From an uncultured bacterium (GTDB lineage: Bacteria; Verrucomicrobiota; Lentisphaeria; Victivallales; UBA1829): DNA of 64,000 nucleotides. The position numbers were made by a program, and so were the translations under genes. How positions within the stretch are numbered: the stretch's first letter is position 1; each line of letters opens with the position of its first letter. Where the stretch lies: assembly GCA_900548385.1 (NCBI GenBank), contig URKJ01000019.1, positions 21,815-85,814 on the forward strand, given 5' to 3'. Below are positions 7,651 to 15,955 of the stretch, piece by piece. The notes below the pieces were generated by a model that saw only the letters and a program-made list of their open reading frames with translations, did no database searches and had not been told where the DNA came from.

Positions 7651-10194
7651 TCAGGATATCTTGTATTTCGCCGCAAGTTTCATCAGCGCGGCGGACTGCT
7701 TCGGGGAAAGAATGCGCCCGGAAGCCCGCTGTTTCGCCAGCGATTCGCAGAACTCCCGGTCGTCGTAGACCCGGCGTCCCTTCTTCTCCGGAGCCGCCCA
7801 CTCTTTGATCTCCGAAAGAGCCTTGAGAATCCGGTCGGCATCGGTCTGCGATCCGCCATCTTCCGACGGTTTTTCCACCGTGACGCCAAGCTCTTTCATC
7901 AGCTCTTCATAACTGGGGATCGCTTCCGCATAGCGGGACGCCATTTTTGCCAATGCCGCCATCTGCCGTTCCGAAAGGACTTTTCCGGCTTCGACCTGAT
8001 CTTTCAGGGAGTCGAAGAACTTTTTATCGTCATAAACCCGCGCTCCGCGTTTTTCCGGTGGATTCCACGGAACATTTGCCATTGCCCTGAACACCGCAAG
8101 GATATTTTCCTGCGGCGGCGCATTGCTGGCGGCTTCTTCCCGGCGCTGCTGGATCTCCTCGCGCATCTTCCGGATATTCTCCACCCGCTCCCGCGCAGAA
8201 TCAATATCGGCTTCCAGATGATATTTCGCGGCATAATCGTTCACGTTCTGCAGCTGGTCGGCATATTTGACAACCAGATTCAAAAGGGCTTCCCACTGTT
8301 TGGACGAGATCCCCGCCCCTTTTTCCGCTTTCGCCTGAACGGAAGTATAGAACTTCTTATCGTCGTAAACCCGTTTCCCGTTCTTCTCCGGGGCATCCCA
8401 GACCTTGACTTCCCGCAGCAGCTCCAGAACGGCGGCGGCTTTTTCCGCTTCCGGTGCTCCGGCGCTCTTTGCGGCGGCAAGCCATTCCGAGAATTTACCG
8501 TAGAAATTCTTCAGCATCGCAGTCCACTGAATCCGCCCCTCCTCCACGCCGTCAAGCTGGTTTTCCATATCGGCGGTGAAACCGACCTGAATCAGATCCG
8601 GCAGGGAAAGCACAAGATAATCATTGATCTTGAAACCGAGCTCCGTCGGAATCAGTTTGCCTTTCTCCTTATTGACATACGCCCGTTCCTGAATCGTATT
8701 GACAATCGTTGCGTAGGTTGACGGACGTCCGATCCCGTTGGATTCCAGTTCCTTAATGAGCGTGGCTTCCGAAAAACGCGGCGGCGGTTCGGTAAATTTC
8801 TGTTCGCCGAGCGTATCAATCAGGGCGCAGGCGGTATTCTCCCGGAGCTGCGCCAGCGCATCGGCGTCCCTGGTATCGTCGTCATCGGAACGGGTGGCGC
8901 CTTCCTCCTCAATATTGTAGGCTTTGAGAAAACCGGGAAAAGTCGTGACCGTCGCCGTCGCACGGAATGTGTAGAGACGGGAATCCGCACCGTTCCCTTC
9001 CACGTCAACCGTGGTGCGGAGCTGGTCGGCCGGCGCCATCTGGGACGCAAGGAACCGGCGCCAGATCAGCTTGTACAGCTTCAGCTGGCTGGCATCAAGC
9101 GTATCTTTCAACGACTCCGGAGTCAAAGAAACATCCGTCGGGCGGATCGCTTCGTGTGCCCCCTGTGCATTCGACTTGGATTTGAAGAAATTCGGTTTCG
9201 CCGGGACGTAATCCGGTCCGTAATGTGCGTGAATGAAATCCCGGCACGCATTCTGCGCCTCGACCGCGATCGCCACGGAGTCGGTTCGCATGTAAGTGAT
9301 CAAACCGATATGTCCGGCTGGCGTGTCAATGCCCTCATACAGCTGCTGGGCAATCCTCATCGTGGAATTCGCGGAAAAACCGAGCGCGGAACTGGCGGCC
9401 TGCTGAAGCGTACTCGTGATAAACGGAGGCGGCGCATACCGTTTGCGCGGCTGCGTCTCAATCGACGCGACTTTCCATGCCGGAGCACCGCGGACAGCGG
9501 CAAGAACCTTGTCGGCCTCTTCCCTGCTGCCGATCTCAAATTTTCCATTGTCAATCCTCGCAAGGCGGGTCGAAAACTCGCAGTTTTCCCCCTGCGAAAA
9601 TTTCGCAAGGAAATTCCAGTATTCTTTCGGAACAAACGCCTGAATCTCGCGTTCCCGTTCACAGACAAGGCGCAGCGCAACCGACTGGACGCGTCCCGCA
9701 CTCACCCCGCGCTCGATCCGCGACCACAGCAGCGGACTGATCATATAGCCGACGATACGGTCCAGCACACGGCGCGCCTGCTGGGCGTCGACCAGATTCA
9801 TATTCAGTTCTCCGGGGTTCTGAAACGCCTTCGTGATGGCACTTTTGGTAATCTCATGAAACGCAACCCGGCGGAAACCGGCTTTTTTATTGCTGTTCTT
9901 CAAGACCTCGTGCAAATGCCACGCGATCGCCTCCCCTTCGCGGTCAGGGTCGGGAGCAAGATAGATCTCTTTGACTGTCTTCGCGGTTTTCTTGAGTTCG
10001 GAAAGATTCTTGCCGCGCGTCTTGGACTCCTCGTACTGCGGGGCGAAATCATGCTCGATGTCAACGCCGAACGCCCGTTCGGGCAGATCGCGGATATGAC
10101 CATACGAGGCTTTGATAATATAGTCCTTTCCGAGGATCTTCCCGATGGTCTTTGCCTTGGCGGGCGACTCCACGATCACGAGTTTGTCCGGCAT
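7651..10194 (-). CDS. topA: DNA topoisomerase I (type IA) with a novel repeated C-terminus
   Basis: 847 residues. The Toprim domain opens 'KLVIVESPAKAKTIGKILG' and has 'APDPDREGEAIAWH'; the active-site Tyr is Y301 in 'GLITYMRTDS'; 'GIGRPSTYATIVNTIQ' completes the core by about residue 500. It relaxes negative supercoils. The usual C-terminal four-cysteine zinc ribbons are absent: no CxxC pair occurs. Instead three copies of a module of about 60 residues (starting near 592, 700 and 795) share W-x-x-P-E-K, 'RVYDD..F..SL' and a Lys-Gln before 'AL.K...KY'. The ATG has GGAG upstream at about 10 bases. It is transcribed alone, divergent from argD. The core function is certain; the role of the repeats (DNA or protein contact) is inferred. 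Confidence 0.96.
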   Translation of the reverse strand: MPDKLVIVESPAKAKTIGKILGKDYIIKASYGHIRDLPERAFGVDIEHDFAPQYEESKTRGKNLSELKKTAKTVKEIYLAPDPDREGEAIAWHLHEVLKNSNKKAGFRRVAFHEITKSAITKAFQNPGELNMNLVDAQQARRVLDRIVGYMISPLLWSRIERGVSAGRVQSVALRLVCEREREIQAFVPKEYWNFLAKFSQGENCEFSTRLARIDNGKFEIGSREEADKVLAAVRGAPAWKVASIETQPRKRYAPPPFITSTLQQAASSALGFSANSTMRIAQQLYEGIDTPAGHIGLITYMRTDSVAIAVEAQNACRDFIHAHYGPDYVPAKPNFFKSKSNAQGAHEAIRPTDVSLTPESLKDTLDASQLKLYKLIWRRFLASQMAPADQLRTTVDVEGNGADSRLYTFRATATVTTFPGFLKAYNIEEEGATRSDDDDTRDADALAQLRENTACALIDTLGEQKFTEPPPRFSEATLIKELESNGIGRPSTYATIVNTIQERAYVNKEKGKLIPTELGFKINDYLVLSLPDLIQVGFTADMENQLDGVEEGRIQWTAMLKNFYGKFSEWLAAAKSAGAPEAEKAAAVLELLREVKVWDAPEKNGKRVYDDKKFYTSVQAKAEKGAGISSKQWEALLNLVVKYADQLQNVNDYAAKYHLEADIDSARERVENIRKMREEIQQRREEAASNAPPQENILAVFRAMANVPWNPPEKRGARVYDDKKFFDSLKDQVEAGKVLSERQMAALAKMASRYAEAIPSYEELMKELGVTVEKPSEDGGSQTDADRILKALSEIKEWAAPEKKGRRVYDDREFCESLAKQRASGRILSPKQSAALMKLAAKYKIS

Positions 10195-10247
10195 CTTCGC
10201 ACTTCTCCAACTAAAATTCCAGTGTTTTTCCGAATATATATTTATTT

Positions 10248-10276
10248 ACAATGCCGCCGTTTTCCGGGAATGTCAA
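10248..10276 (-). promoter_or_regulatory. Candidate promoter for topA
   Basis: On the minus strand TTGACA (10271-10276) is a consensus -35; 17 bases on, CATTGT (10248-10253) is a poor -10. The rest of the 10195-10410 divergent spacer is AT-rich with no other clear element; for argD a TATGAT at 10356-10361 may act as a -10. Confidence 0.35.
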
Positions 10277-10410
10277 GAGCAAAATATGATTTTTTCTGAA
10301 AAAACACAAAAATCTGAAAAAATAAAGTTGAAACTTGCGCAAACCGTGTTATTGTTATGATTTGCTATTTACAATACAGAAAAACCATATTTACGGAAGG
10401 AAATTTGTAA

Positions 10411-11613
10411 ATGCACACAGCGTTGACCGAGAAATACATCGAACTCTACGACAAATACGTCATGAAGACCTATCCGAAAGCCGATATTCTCTTCACCAGA
10501 GGCGAAGGCTGCAGATTGTGGGACGGTGACGGGCGGGAGTATCTCGATTTTGCCGCCGGAATCGCCGTATGCAGTCTCGGACACTGCCATCCCGCCGTTT
10601 CCAAAGCCATTGCGGAACAGGCGCAGACTCTTGTCCACGTTTCCAATCTGTATATGAACCGACGCCAGCCGGAACTCGCGGAAAAGCTTATCCGCAACGG
10701 ATTCGACGGCGTCTGTTTCTTCTGCAACAGCGGAGCGGAAGCCAATGAAGGGCTGATCAAACTCGCCCGCAAATGGGGATCCGCACACGGCGGGAAATAT
10801 GAGATCATCGCCATGAACGATTCGTTCCACGGCAGGACTCTTGCCACGCTCGCCGCAACCGGACGCAGCAAATACCGCAAAGGATTCGAACCCGATACGC
10901 TCGGATTCTGCCATGTTCCGTTCAACGATCTGGAAGCGGCGCGCAACGCCGTGACCGACAAGACCGCGGCGATTCTGCTGGAACCGGTTCAGGGCGAAGG
11001 CGGAATTATTCCGGCGACTCAGGAGTATCTCGAAGGCATCCGCAGACTCTGCGATGAAAAAGGCATTCTGCTCCTGTTCGACGAAGTCCAGTGCGGCGTC
11101 GGCAGAACCGGAACGCTGTACGCATGGCAGGGATACGGCGTGGAACCGGATGCGTTTTCGCTTGCCAAAGCTCTCGGCAACGGTTACCCGATCGCAGCGG
11201 TCGTCGCCCGGCGCAAACTGGAAAATGTGCTTACACCGGGAACCCATGCCAGCACATTCGGCGGAACTCCGCTCGCCTGCGCGGCGGCATGTGCCGTAAT
11301 CGACACTCTTACGCAAGGCGGCGTTCTGGAAAACTGCCGCATCCAGGGGGCGTATCTCATGGAACGTCTCCGGGGTCTGAAACAGAAATACAGCTGCATC
11401 AAAGATGTCCGGGGCAAAGGTCTGATGCTCGGAATCGTTCTGGATTTCCCGGCGGTCGAACTGCTCGGTCCTCTGCGCGACAAAGGACTCCTCGCTCTTT
11501 CCGCCGGCGAAACGGTCCTCCGTCTCGTTCCCCCGCTCATCATCACAAAAGAAGATTGCGATCAGGCCGTCGCCTGCATTGACGCGGCTCTTGCCGGATA
11601 TACAACGAAATAA
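10411..11613 (+). CDS. argD: Acetylornithine aminotransferase
   Basis: 400 residues, the usual length for this fold-type I PLP enzyme. Visible motifs: 'FCNSGAEANEGLIKLAR' and 'DSFHGRTLATLAATG' for cofactor and substrate binding, 'LLLFDEVQCGVGRTG' with the PLP-contacting Asp, and the Schiff-base lysine K253 in 'SLAKALGNGYP'. It converts N-acetylglutamate semialdehyde to N-acetylornithine in arginine synthesis. The ATG follows GGAAGG at 9 bases. argF begins 15 bases after its stop, which supports ArgD over other class III aminotransferases such as GABA or ornithine aminotransferase, although the family is close. Confidence 0.93.
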   Translation: MHTALTEKYIELYDKYVMKTYPKADILFTRGEGCRLWDGDGREYLDFAAGIAVCSLGHCHPAVSKAIAEQAQTLVHVSNLYMNRRQPELAEKLIRNGFDGVCFFCNSGAEANEGLIKLARKWGSAHGGKYEIIAMNDSFHGRTLATLAATGRSKYRKGFEPDTLGFCHVPFNDLEAARNAVTDKTAAILLEPVQGEGGIIPATQEYLEGIRRLCDEKGILLLFDEVQCGVGRTGTLYAWQGYGVEPDAFSLAKALGNGYPIAAVVARRKLENVLTPGTHASTFGGTPLACAAACAVIDTLTQGGVLENCRIQGAYLMERLRGLKQKYSCIKDVRGKGLMLGIVLDFPAVELLGPLRDKGLLALSAGETVLRLVPPLIITKEDCDQAVACIDAALAGYTTK

Positions 11614-11628
11614 GAATGGAGAACTGTC

Positions 11629-12543
11629 ATGAATAAAGATTTGCTCTCATGCGCCGATCTCACAAAAGACGATCTGAATAACATTATTGAACTTTCCCGG
11701 AAGCTCAAGCAGGAACGCGGCACGCCGCAGGCGATCAAACCGCTTGCCGGCAAAAGCATCGGAATGATCTTTGCGAAATCCTCCACCCGCACCCGTGTAT
11801 CGTTTGAAGTCGGCATTCAGGAACTCGGCGGCTACCCCGTCGTGCTCGATCAGGGACAGACCCAGATGGGACGCGGCGAAACCATTCCCGATACCGCTCA
11901 TGTACTGGAACGTTATCTTCAGGGAATCGTCATCCGCACCTATAAACAGAGCGATGTGGAAGGCCTCGCCGCCAATTCCAGATACCCCGTGATCAACGCC
12001 CTCACCGACGAATTCCATCCGTGCCAGGCTCTGACTGATATTTTCACGATGTGGGAACACTCCAACGGCAAGCTGGAAGGTCTCAAACTTGCGTACCTCG
12101 GCGACGGCGCCAGCAATATGGCAAACTCCCTGATGCTCGCCACGCAGCTTGCAGGCGTTGAAATGGCGATCGCCGCTCCGGAAGAGTTCGCACCGCTTCA
12201 GTCCATTCTGAACCGCTCCGGCTATCCGGGACGCTCCAGCTGGACCACCGACGTTGACGAAGCTCTGCGCGATGCGGACTTCATCTATACCGATGTCTGG
12301 GTCAGCATGGGATTCGAAGCGGAATCCAGAAGAAGAATGGAAATTCTCGCTCCGTATCAGCTGAACATGAGCAATTTGAAAAAGGCAAAACCGGGTGCAA
12401 AGGTCCTTCACTGTCTTCCCGCACACCGCGGAGAAGAGATTACGGACGATGTCATGGATTCCAATGCCTCCATCGTCTTCGATCAGGCGGAGAACCGTCT
12501 GCACGTCCAGAAAGCGATCATGACCCTGCTGATGGGGTGCTGA
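11629..12543 (+). CDS. argF: Ornithine carbamoyltransferase
   Basis: 304 residues, full length. The carbamoyl-phosphate site 'SSTRTRVSFEVG' begins at about residue 51, 'HPCQALTDIFTMWE' follows, and the ornithine-side motif 'HCLPAHRGEEITDDV' lies at about 261. It makes citrulline from ornithine and carbamoyl phosphate in the cytoplasm. GGAG lies 7 bases before the ATG. It forms a two-gene arginine operon with argD; the other arg genes are not in the window. Confidence 0.95.
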   Translation: MNKDLLSCADLTKDDLNNIIELSRKLKQERGTPQAIKPLAGKSIGMIFAKSSTRTRVSFEVGIQELGGYPVVLDQGQTQMGRGETIPDTAHVLERYLQGIVIRTYKQSDVEGLAANSRYPVINALTDEFHPCQALTDIFTMWEHSNGKLEGLKLAYLGDGASNMANSLMLATQLAGVEMAIAAPEEFAPLQSILNRSGYPGRSSWTTDVDEALRDADFIYTDVWVSMGFEAESRRRMEILAPYQLNMSNLKKAKPGAKVLHCLPAHRGEEITDDVMDSNASIVFDQAENRLHVQKAIMTLLMGC

Positions 12544-12550
12544 CCGCCGG

Positions 12551-12589
12551 GACCGCGCAGCCGCCTGAAAGAAACGGCTGCGTCCGGTC
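12551..12589 (+). terminator. Hairpin after argF, weak terminator or processing site
   Basis: GACCG-CGCAGCCG pairs with CGGCTGCG-(TC)-CGGTC around an 11-base loop. No U tract follows, so simple rho-independent termination is doubtful; it may stabilise the argDF message. Confidence 0.35.
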
Positions 12590-12616
12590 TGTAACACAAA
12601 CAGAGGGGACGGCGTT

Positions 12617-13273
12617 ATGGTTGATTTATCCGACTATTCATTCGCGGACTGGATGAACTTCGTTTTCAATCATCCGGTTGATCCGGCACATCCCTGGTAC
12701 ATGGCGGATTGTGTGCTGTACGACTTCGATTCCGCAGTCATGCTGCAGCACCTTTCCACTCTTTTTGCCCGTCCGGAACTGGCATATCTCATCTATACCC
12801 CGGAACAGATCGACCAGGGACTGAGTTTCATTGTATCCGAACGCGGTTTTATCGGCATTCTGCTTGATCAGGACCTCCCGCTGCGTCTCCGCCGCGACTG
12901 CATTATGCAGATGGCAACGCTGCTCCACTTTCATCAGGAGCGGTACCCTGCCCTGCCGGGAACTCTGTACTGGTGGCAATCCGCCATCCGGAACTGCCGC
13001 TATCATTACCAGCGACTCTACCAGAACGAGGACATCATCCGTTATTTTCTGCGCATTCTGAACCGGATGCTGAACCGGAAAACGATCCCGCAGCAGCTCC
13101 GCAAAGCGTTGGAAAACGGGTTGCAGGAACTGAAACGGACCGTGGAAAACGGGCTTATCATGACGCAGACAAGCAGAAAAAGAACTTACACCAGGCAGCA
13201 GATGGCGCTGTTCCGGGAAGTTCTGGATGCGGAACTCGACGGATCCGGTTCCGGCAGTACAGAGCAGAACTGA
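12617..13273 (+). CDS. Uncharacterised 218-residue protein
   Basis: I do not recognise a family. The protein is soluble and aromatic-rich at the N-terminus ('YSFADWMNFVFNHP', 'HPWYMADCVLYDFDS'), then mostly alpha-helical and basic ('RRDCIMQMATLLHFHQERYP', 'RILNRMLNRKTIPQQLRKAL'), with a polar Gly/Ser tail. There is no signal peptide or membrane segment. The start ATG has GAGGGGA about 8 bases upstream, good support for translation. It follows argF by 73 bases and meets the CoA-transferase gene tail to tail with one base between the stops. Co-transcription with argDF is possible but says nothing definite about function. Confidence 0.7.
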   Translation: MVDLSDYSFADWMNFVFNHPVDPAHPWYMADCVLYDFDSAVMLQHLSTLFARPELAYLIYTPEQIDQGLSFIVSERGFIGILLDQDLPLRLRRDCIMQMATLLHFHQERYPALPGTLYWWQSAIRNCRYHYQRLYQNEDIIRYFLRILNRMLNRKTIPQQLRKALENGLQELKRTVENGLIMTQTSRKRTYTRQQMALFREVLDAELDGSGSGSTEQN

Positions 13274-13274
13274 A

Positions 13275-14594
13275 TTATTTCCGCAAAGCCGCCTGACGAC
13301 GCAGGAAACCGGCTCCGAACCGCTCAAACGCGGCACGTTCCAGATCTTCCCGGTGACGCGGATGCGCAATGCTGATCAGCAGAGCGGCGCGTTCCTGAAG
13401 AGTCTTTCCGTACAGATTGACGATTCCGTACTCCGTCACCACATAGTGCACCAGATGACGCGGCGTTGCCACGCCGGCACCCTGTTTCAGAAACGGGGTG
13501 ATCTTGCTCTCGCCTTTTCCGGTCTCCGAGGCGATCGCGATAATCGCTTTGCCGCCCCTGGAACGGGAAGCTCCGTAAATGAAGTCAAGCTGTCCGCCGA
13601 TTCCGGAATACATATACGGCCCGATCGAATCCGCGCAGACCTGCCCGGTCAGATCAATCTCCAGAGCGGAATTGATCGCCACGACGTTGTCGTTCTGCGC
13701 AATGATGAACGGATCGTTTGTATACCCGATATCCTTCATGAGAACCAACGGGTTGTTGTCGATGAAATCGTAAAATTTCTGGGATCCCATCATGAAACTG
13801 GTAACCAGTTTTCCGCGGTCGATCTGTTTGCGGACCCCGTTGATGATCCCCTCTTCCACAAGCGGTATGACGTTGTCGGAAAACATTTCCGTATGAATTC
13901 CGAGATCGGAATGATCCTTCAATGCGGAAAGTATGGCATTGGGGATCGACCCGATCCCCATTTGCAGACACGCCCCGTTGTCGATCAGGGAAGCACAGTT
14001 GCGCCCGATCGCGATATCCAGCTCGGTCGGCGGCGGATTGATGATCTCCATCAGCGGATGGTTGTCCATCACGGCATAATCAATCATGCTGTACGGAATC
14101 AGGGAATCTCCAAGCGTGCGCGGGGCCTTTTCATCCACCACGGCAATCACGGTTCTGGCGGTCTCCACAGCGGCGAGCGTAATATCCACCGAAACGCCGA
14201 GCGACACATAACCGTGGACATCGGGCTTGGTCACTTTGATCAGCGCCACATCGCATTTGAATACACCGGAACGGTAAAGTTTCTCCGTATCGCTGAGTCC
14301 GACGGGCAGATAATCACTGACTCCCTCGCGGATGCTCTGCCGGTTGTTGGCGCCCGCAAAAAACGCATCCGGAACAAAAATCCCCGCATAACGGGCATCG
14401 GTATACGGCGCTTTTCCAAACGTCATCAGCTGAACGATACGGACATCCTGCAGTTCTCCCGCGTCTCCGCGGCGGCAAAGCGCCTCCACAAGCAGTTCCG
14501 GCGAATTGGCAAAACCGCTCAGATAAAGTGAATCGCCGGACTTGATGACACTGACAGCCTCGTCCGGTGATACGATTCTGGGACTCTTCTTCAT
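13275..14594 (-). CDS. Acetyl-CoA hydrolase/transferase family CoA-transferase (4-hydroxybutyrate CoA-transferase-like)
   Basis: 439 residues, the usual size of single-chain family I CoA-transferases. The likely catalytic Glu that forms the glutamyl-CoA thioester is E236 in 'LGIHTEMFSDNVIPL'; the CoA-binding glycine motif is 'YMYSGIGGQLDFIYGASRS'. Such enzymes move CoA between acetyl- or butyryl-CoA and short carboxylates, typical of anaerobic fermentation. It lies 10 bases after the Nif11-like gene and has no ribosome site of its own, so translation is probably coupled to that gene. The exact acyl substrate cannot be read from the sequence; 4-hydroxybutyrate or acetate transfer is the best guess. 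Confidence 0.88.
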   Translation of the reverse strand: MKKSPRIVSPDEAVSVIKSGDSLYLSGFANSPELLVEALCRRGDAGELQDVRIVQLMTFGKAPYTDARYAGIFVPDAFFAGANNRQSIREGVSDYLPVGLSDTEKLYRSGVFKCDVALIKVTKPDVHGYVSLGVSVDITLAAVETARTVIAVVDEKAPRTLGDSLIPYSMIDYAVMDNHPLMEIINPPPTELDIAIGRNCASLIDNGACLQMGIGSIPNAILSALKDHSDLGIHTEMFSDNVIPLVEEGIINGVRKQIDRGKLVTSFMMGSQKFYDFIDNNPLVLMKDIGYTNDPFIIAQNDNVVAINSALEIDLTGQVCADSIGPYMYSGIGGQLDFIYGASRSRGGKAIIAIASETGKGESKITPFLKQGAGVATPRHLVHYVVTEYGIVNLYGKTLQERAALLISIAHPRHREDLERAAFERFGAGFLRRQAALRK

Positions 14595-14604
14595 AAGGAA
14601 CGGC

Positions 14605-14892
14605 TCAAAGACTGCGGAACCAGGCGGTCACATTATCCACCGCCTGCGGATTATCCGCCGCCACTTCATCCCGGTAAAATCCGACGACCTCTTTTTCAAG
14701 TTCTTCCGCCGTCATCTTCTTGCCGGTCAGTTCACTGACAATCTTCAGCAGATCATGCTGGGAGAAATCATAGTTCTCGCTTTTCATGATCCCGACGATC
14801 GCTTCCACGGACGCGGCTTTTCCCAGGCCTTCACGGAATTCATCATCGGCCATCAATCTCATACAAAATGCTCTGGCGCTCTCAACAGACAT
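14605..14892 (-). CDS. Nif11-like small protein
   Basis: 95 residues. The pattern 'SVESARAFCMRLMADDEFREGL', 'MKSENYDFSQHDLL' and 'LTGKKMTAEELE' matches the Nif11 domain, found both in RiPP leader peptides and in stand-alone proteins of unknown function. The C-terminus is an acidic helix ending 'WFRSL'; there is no double-Gly site or Cys/Ser/Thr-rich core, and no RiPP enzymes are near. I start at the ATG 14892 with GGGAGA upstream rather than at an upstream TTG (14907) that overlaps that site. It leads the transcript of the CoA-transferase, whose start is 10 bases after its stop. Confidence 0.8.
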   Translation of the reverse strand: MSVESARAFCMRLMADDEFREGLGKAASVEAIVGIMKSENYDFSQHDLLKIVSELTGKKMTAEELEKEVVGFYRDEVAADNPQAVDNVTAWFRSL

Positions 14893-14977
14893 ACGATTCT
14901 CTCCCAAAAATTGTTAAAGGATTGTTTGACAGTAAAATAGACGCTTGCGCCGGAAAATCAAATGTTTTCCATGAAAA

Positions 14978-15955
14978 TCAGCCAAAAAGTTTCCGGGCAA
15001 TATCATACGACGTAAAAATCCCGCACGGCTCGCCGTCCGGATCCAGTACGGCGAACAGCGCGGCATCCGCCCCCTTCGTCCGTTTCAGCGCCTCGCCGAT
15101 CGGAGTCGATGCCGGGATCCCGATCACCGGAAGCATACACTCGGCGACCGTTCTTCTTCCCCACTCCTCCTCCCGGAACGTAAAAATCGCATGATAAGAA
15201 GAGAACACACCGACCCACTTTCCGCCAGCTGCCTCACAGACCGGATATTTGGAAATGCCGTCCCGGAGACACTGTGCCATGGCTTCACGCACGGTCAAAG
15301 CGGCGGAAATCTGCCGGACCTCGTCTTTTTTCTTCATGATGTCCGCAATCGTCGCAGTGTGAAAGCCGATCGCGTTGTCCAGCAGCGATGCCGCTTCCGA
15401 CGGAAGACCGCCGACCGTTTCACTTTCCCGCAGAAACAGCTTCAAATCCTCCCGCATAACAGCGCTTTTCGCCTCGTCGGAATCCGTTTTCCCGGCAATT
15501 TTCCGGCTCAGAAAACCGGTAAACGCATCAAACAGCCGCACCGGAATGTAGAGAATGGAATAAGTCCCGTAAAGAATCCAGACAAACAATGCGCAACGGG
15601 CGCACGGTGCCTGACGGAACCAGCTTTTCGGAATGATCTCGCAAATCAGCATCGACACGCTGAGCACACAGGTCATGGCAAGCAGTCCGCCGGCGGACGA
15701 CAGCCCGGCTCCCTCCGCGAACTGCTTCGCCGCGAGCGATGCGCATACCACGCTGATATTCACGCCCAGCAGACAGGTCGAAATCATCACGCCCGGATTA
15801 TTGATGAAAAACAGGATCATCCGCGCCGACCGGCTGCCGCGTTCACACGCATGCTCGATTCTGGGACGGCGGATCGAAATCATCCCCGTCTCCAGTCCGG
15901 CAAACAATCCCTGCAGCAGAATAAAGAACAACAGCAGACAGAAGCTGATCAGCAT
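14978..15955 (-). CDS. CNNM/CorC-family membrane protein (DUF21 plus CBS domains), second of pair
   Basis: 325 residues. The N-terminal half is a DUF21 membrane domain with at least three hydrophobic segments ('LISFCLLLFFILLQGLFAGL', 'VMISTCLLGVNISVVCASL', 'LLAMTCVLSVSMLICEIIPK'). It is followed by a CBS-pair region ('MQ'-less linker, 'AMAQCLRDGISKYPVCEAAG', 'FAVLDPDGEPCGIFTSYDIA'). The family is linked to magnesium and cobalt export or homeostasis. There is no C-terminal CorC_HlyC domain, unlike its neighbour. Its start overlaps the upstream paralogue by 7 bases, so the two are translated together and may form a heteromer. Confidence 0.85.
   Translation of the reverse strand: MLISFCLLLFFILLQGLFAGLETGMISIRRPRIEHACERGSRSARMILFFINNPGVMISTCLLGVNISVVCASLAAKQFAEGAGLSSAGGLLAMTCVLSVSMLICEIIPKSWFRQAPCARCALFVWILYGTYSILYIPVRLFDAFTGFLSRKIAGKTDSDEAKSAVMREDLKLFLRESETVGGLPSEAASLLDNAIGFHTATIADIMKKKDEVRQISAALTVREAMAQCLRDGISKYPVCEAAGGKWVGVFSSYHAIFTFREEEWGRRTVAECMLPVIGIPASTPIGEALKRTKGADAALFAVLDPDGEPCGIFTSYDIARKLFG

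Noticed and set aside
12551..12589. Arginine riboswitch or attenuator after argF
   Set aside because: It lies behind the arg genes, not before them, and is a simple hairpin without alternative pairing that I can see.
11647..12597. A 316-codon open frame opposite argF
   Set aside because: Shadow of a certain gene; no domain, no start signal.
13227..14531. A 434-codon open frame opposite the CoA-transferase
   Set aside because: Composition artefact; the minus-strand gene is firmly identified.
14605..14892. RiPP precursor with Nif11 leader
   Set aside because: No cleavage motif, no core peptide and no modifying enzyme or exporter nearby; only the Nif11 domain itself is supported.
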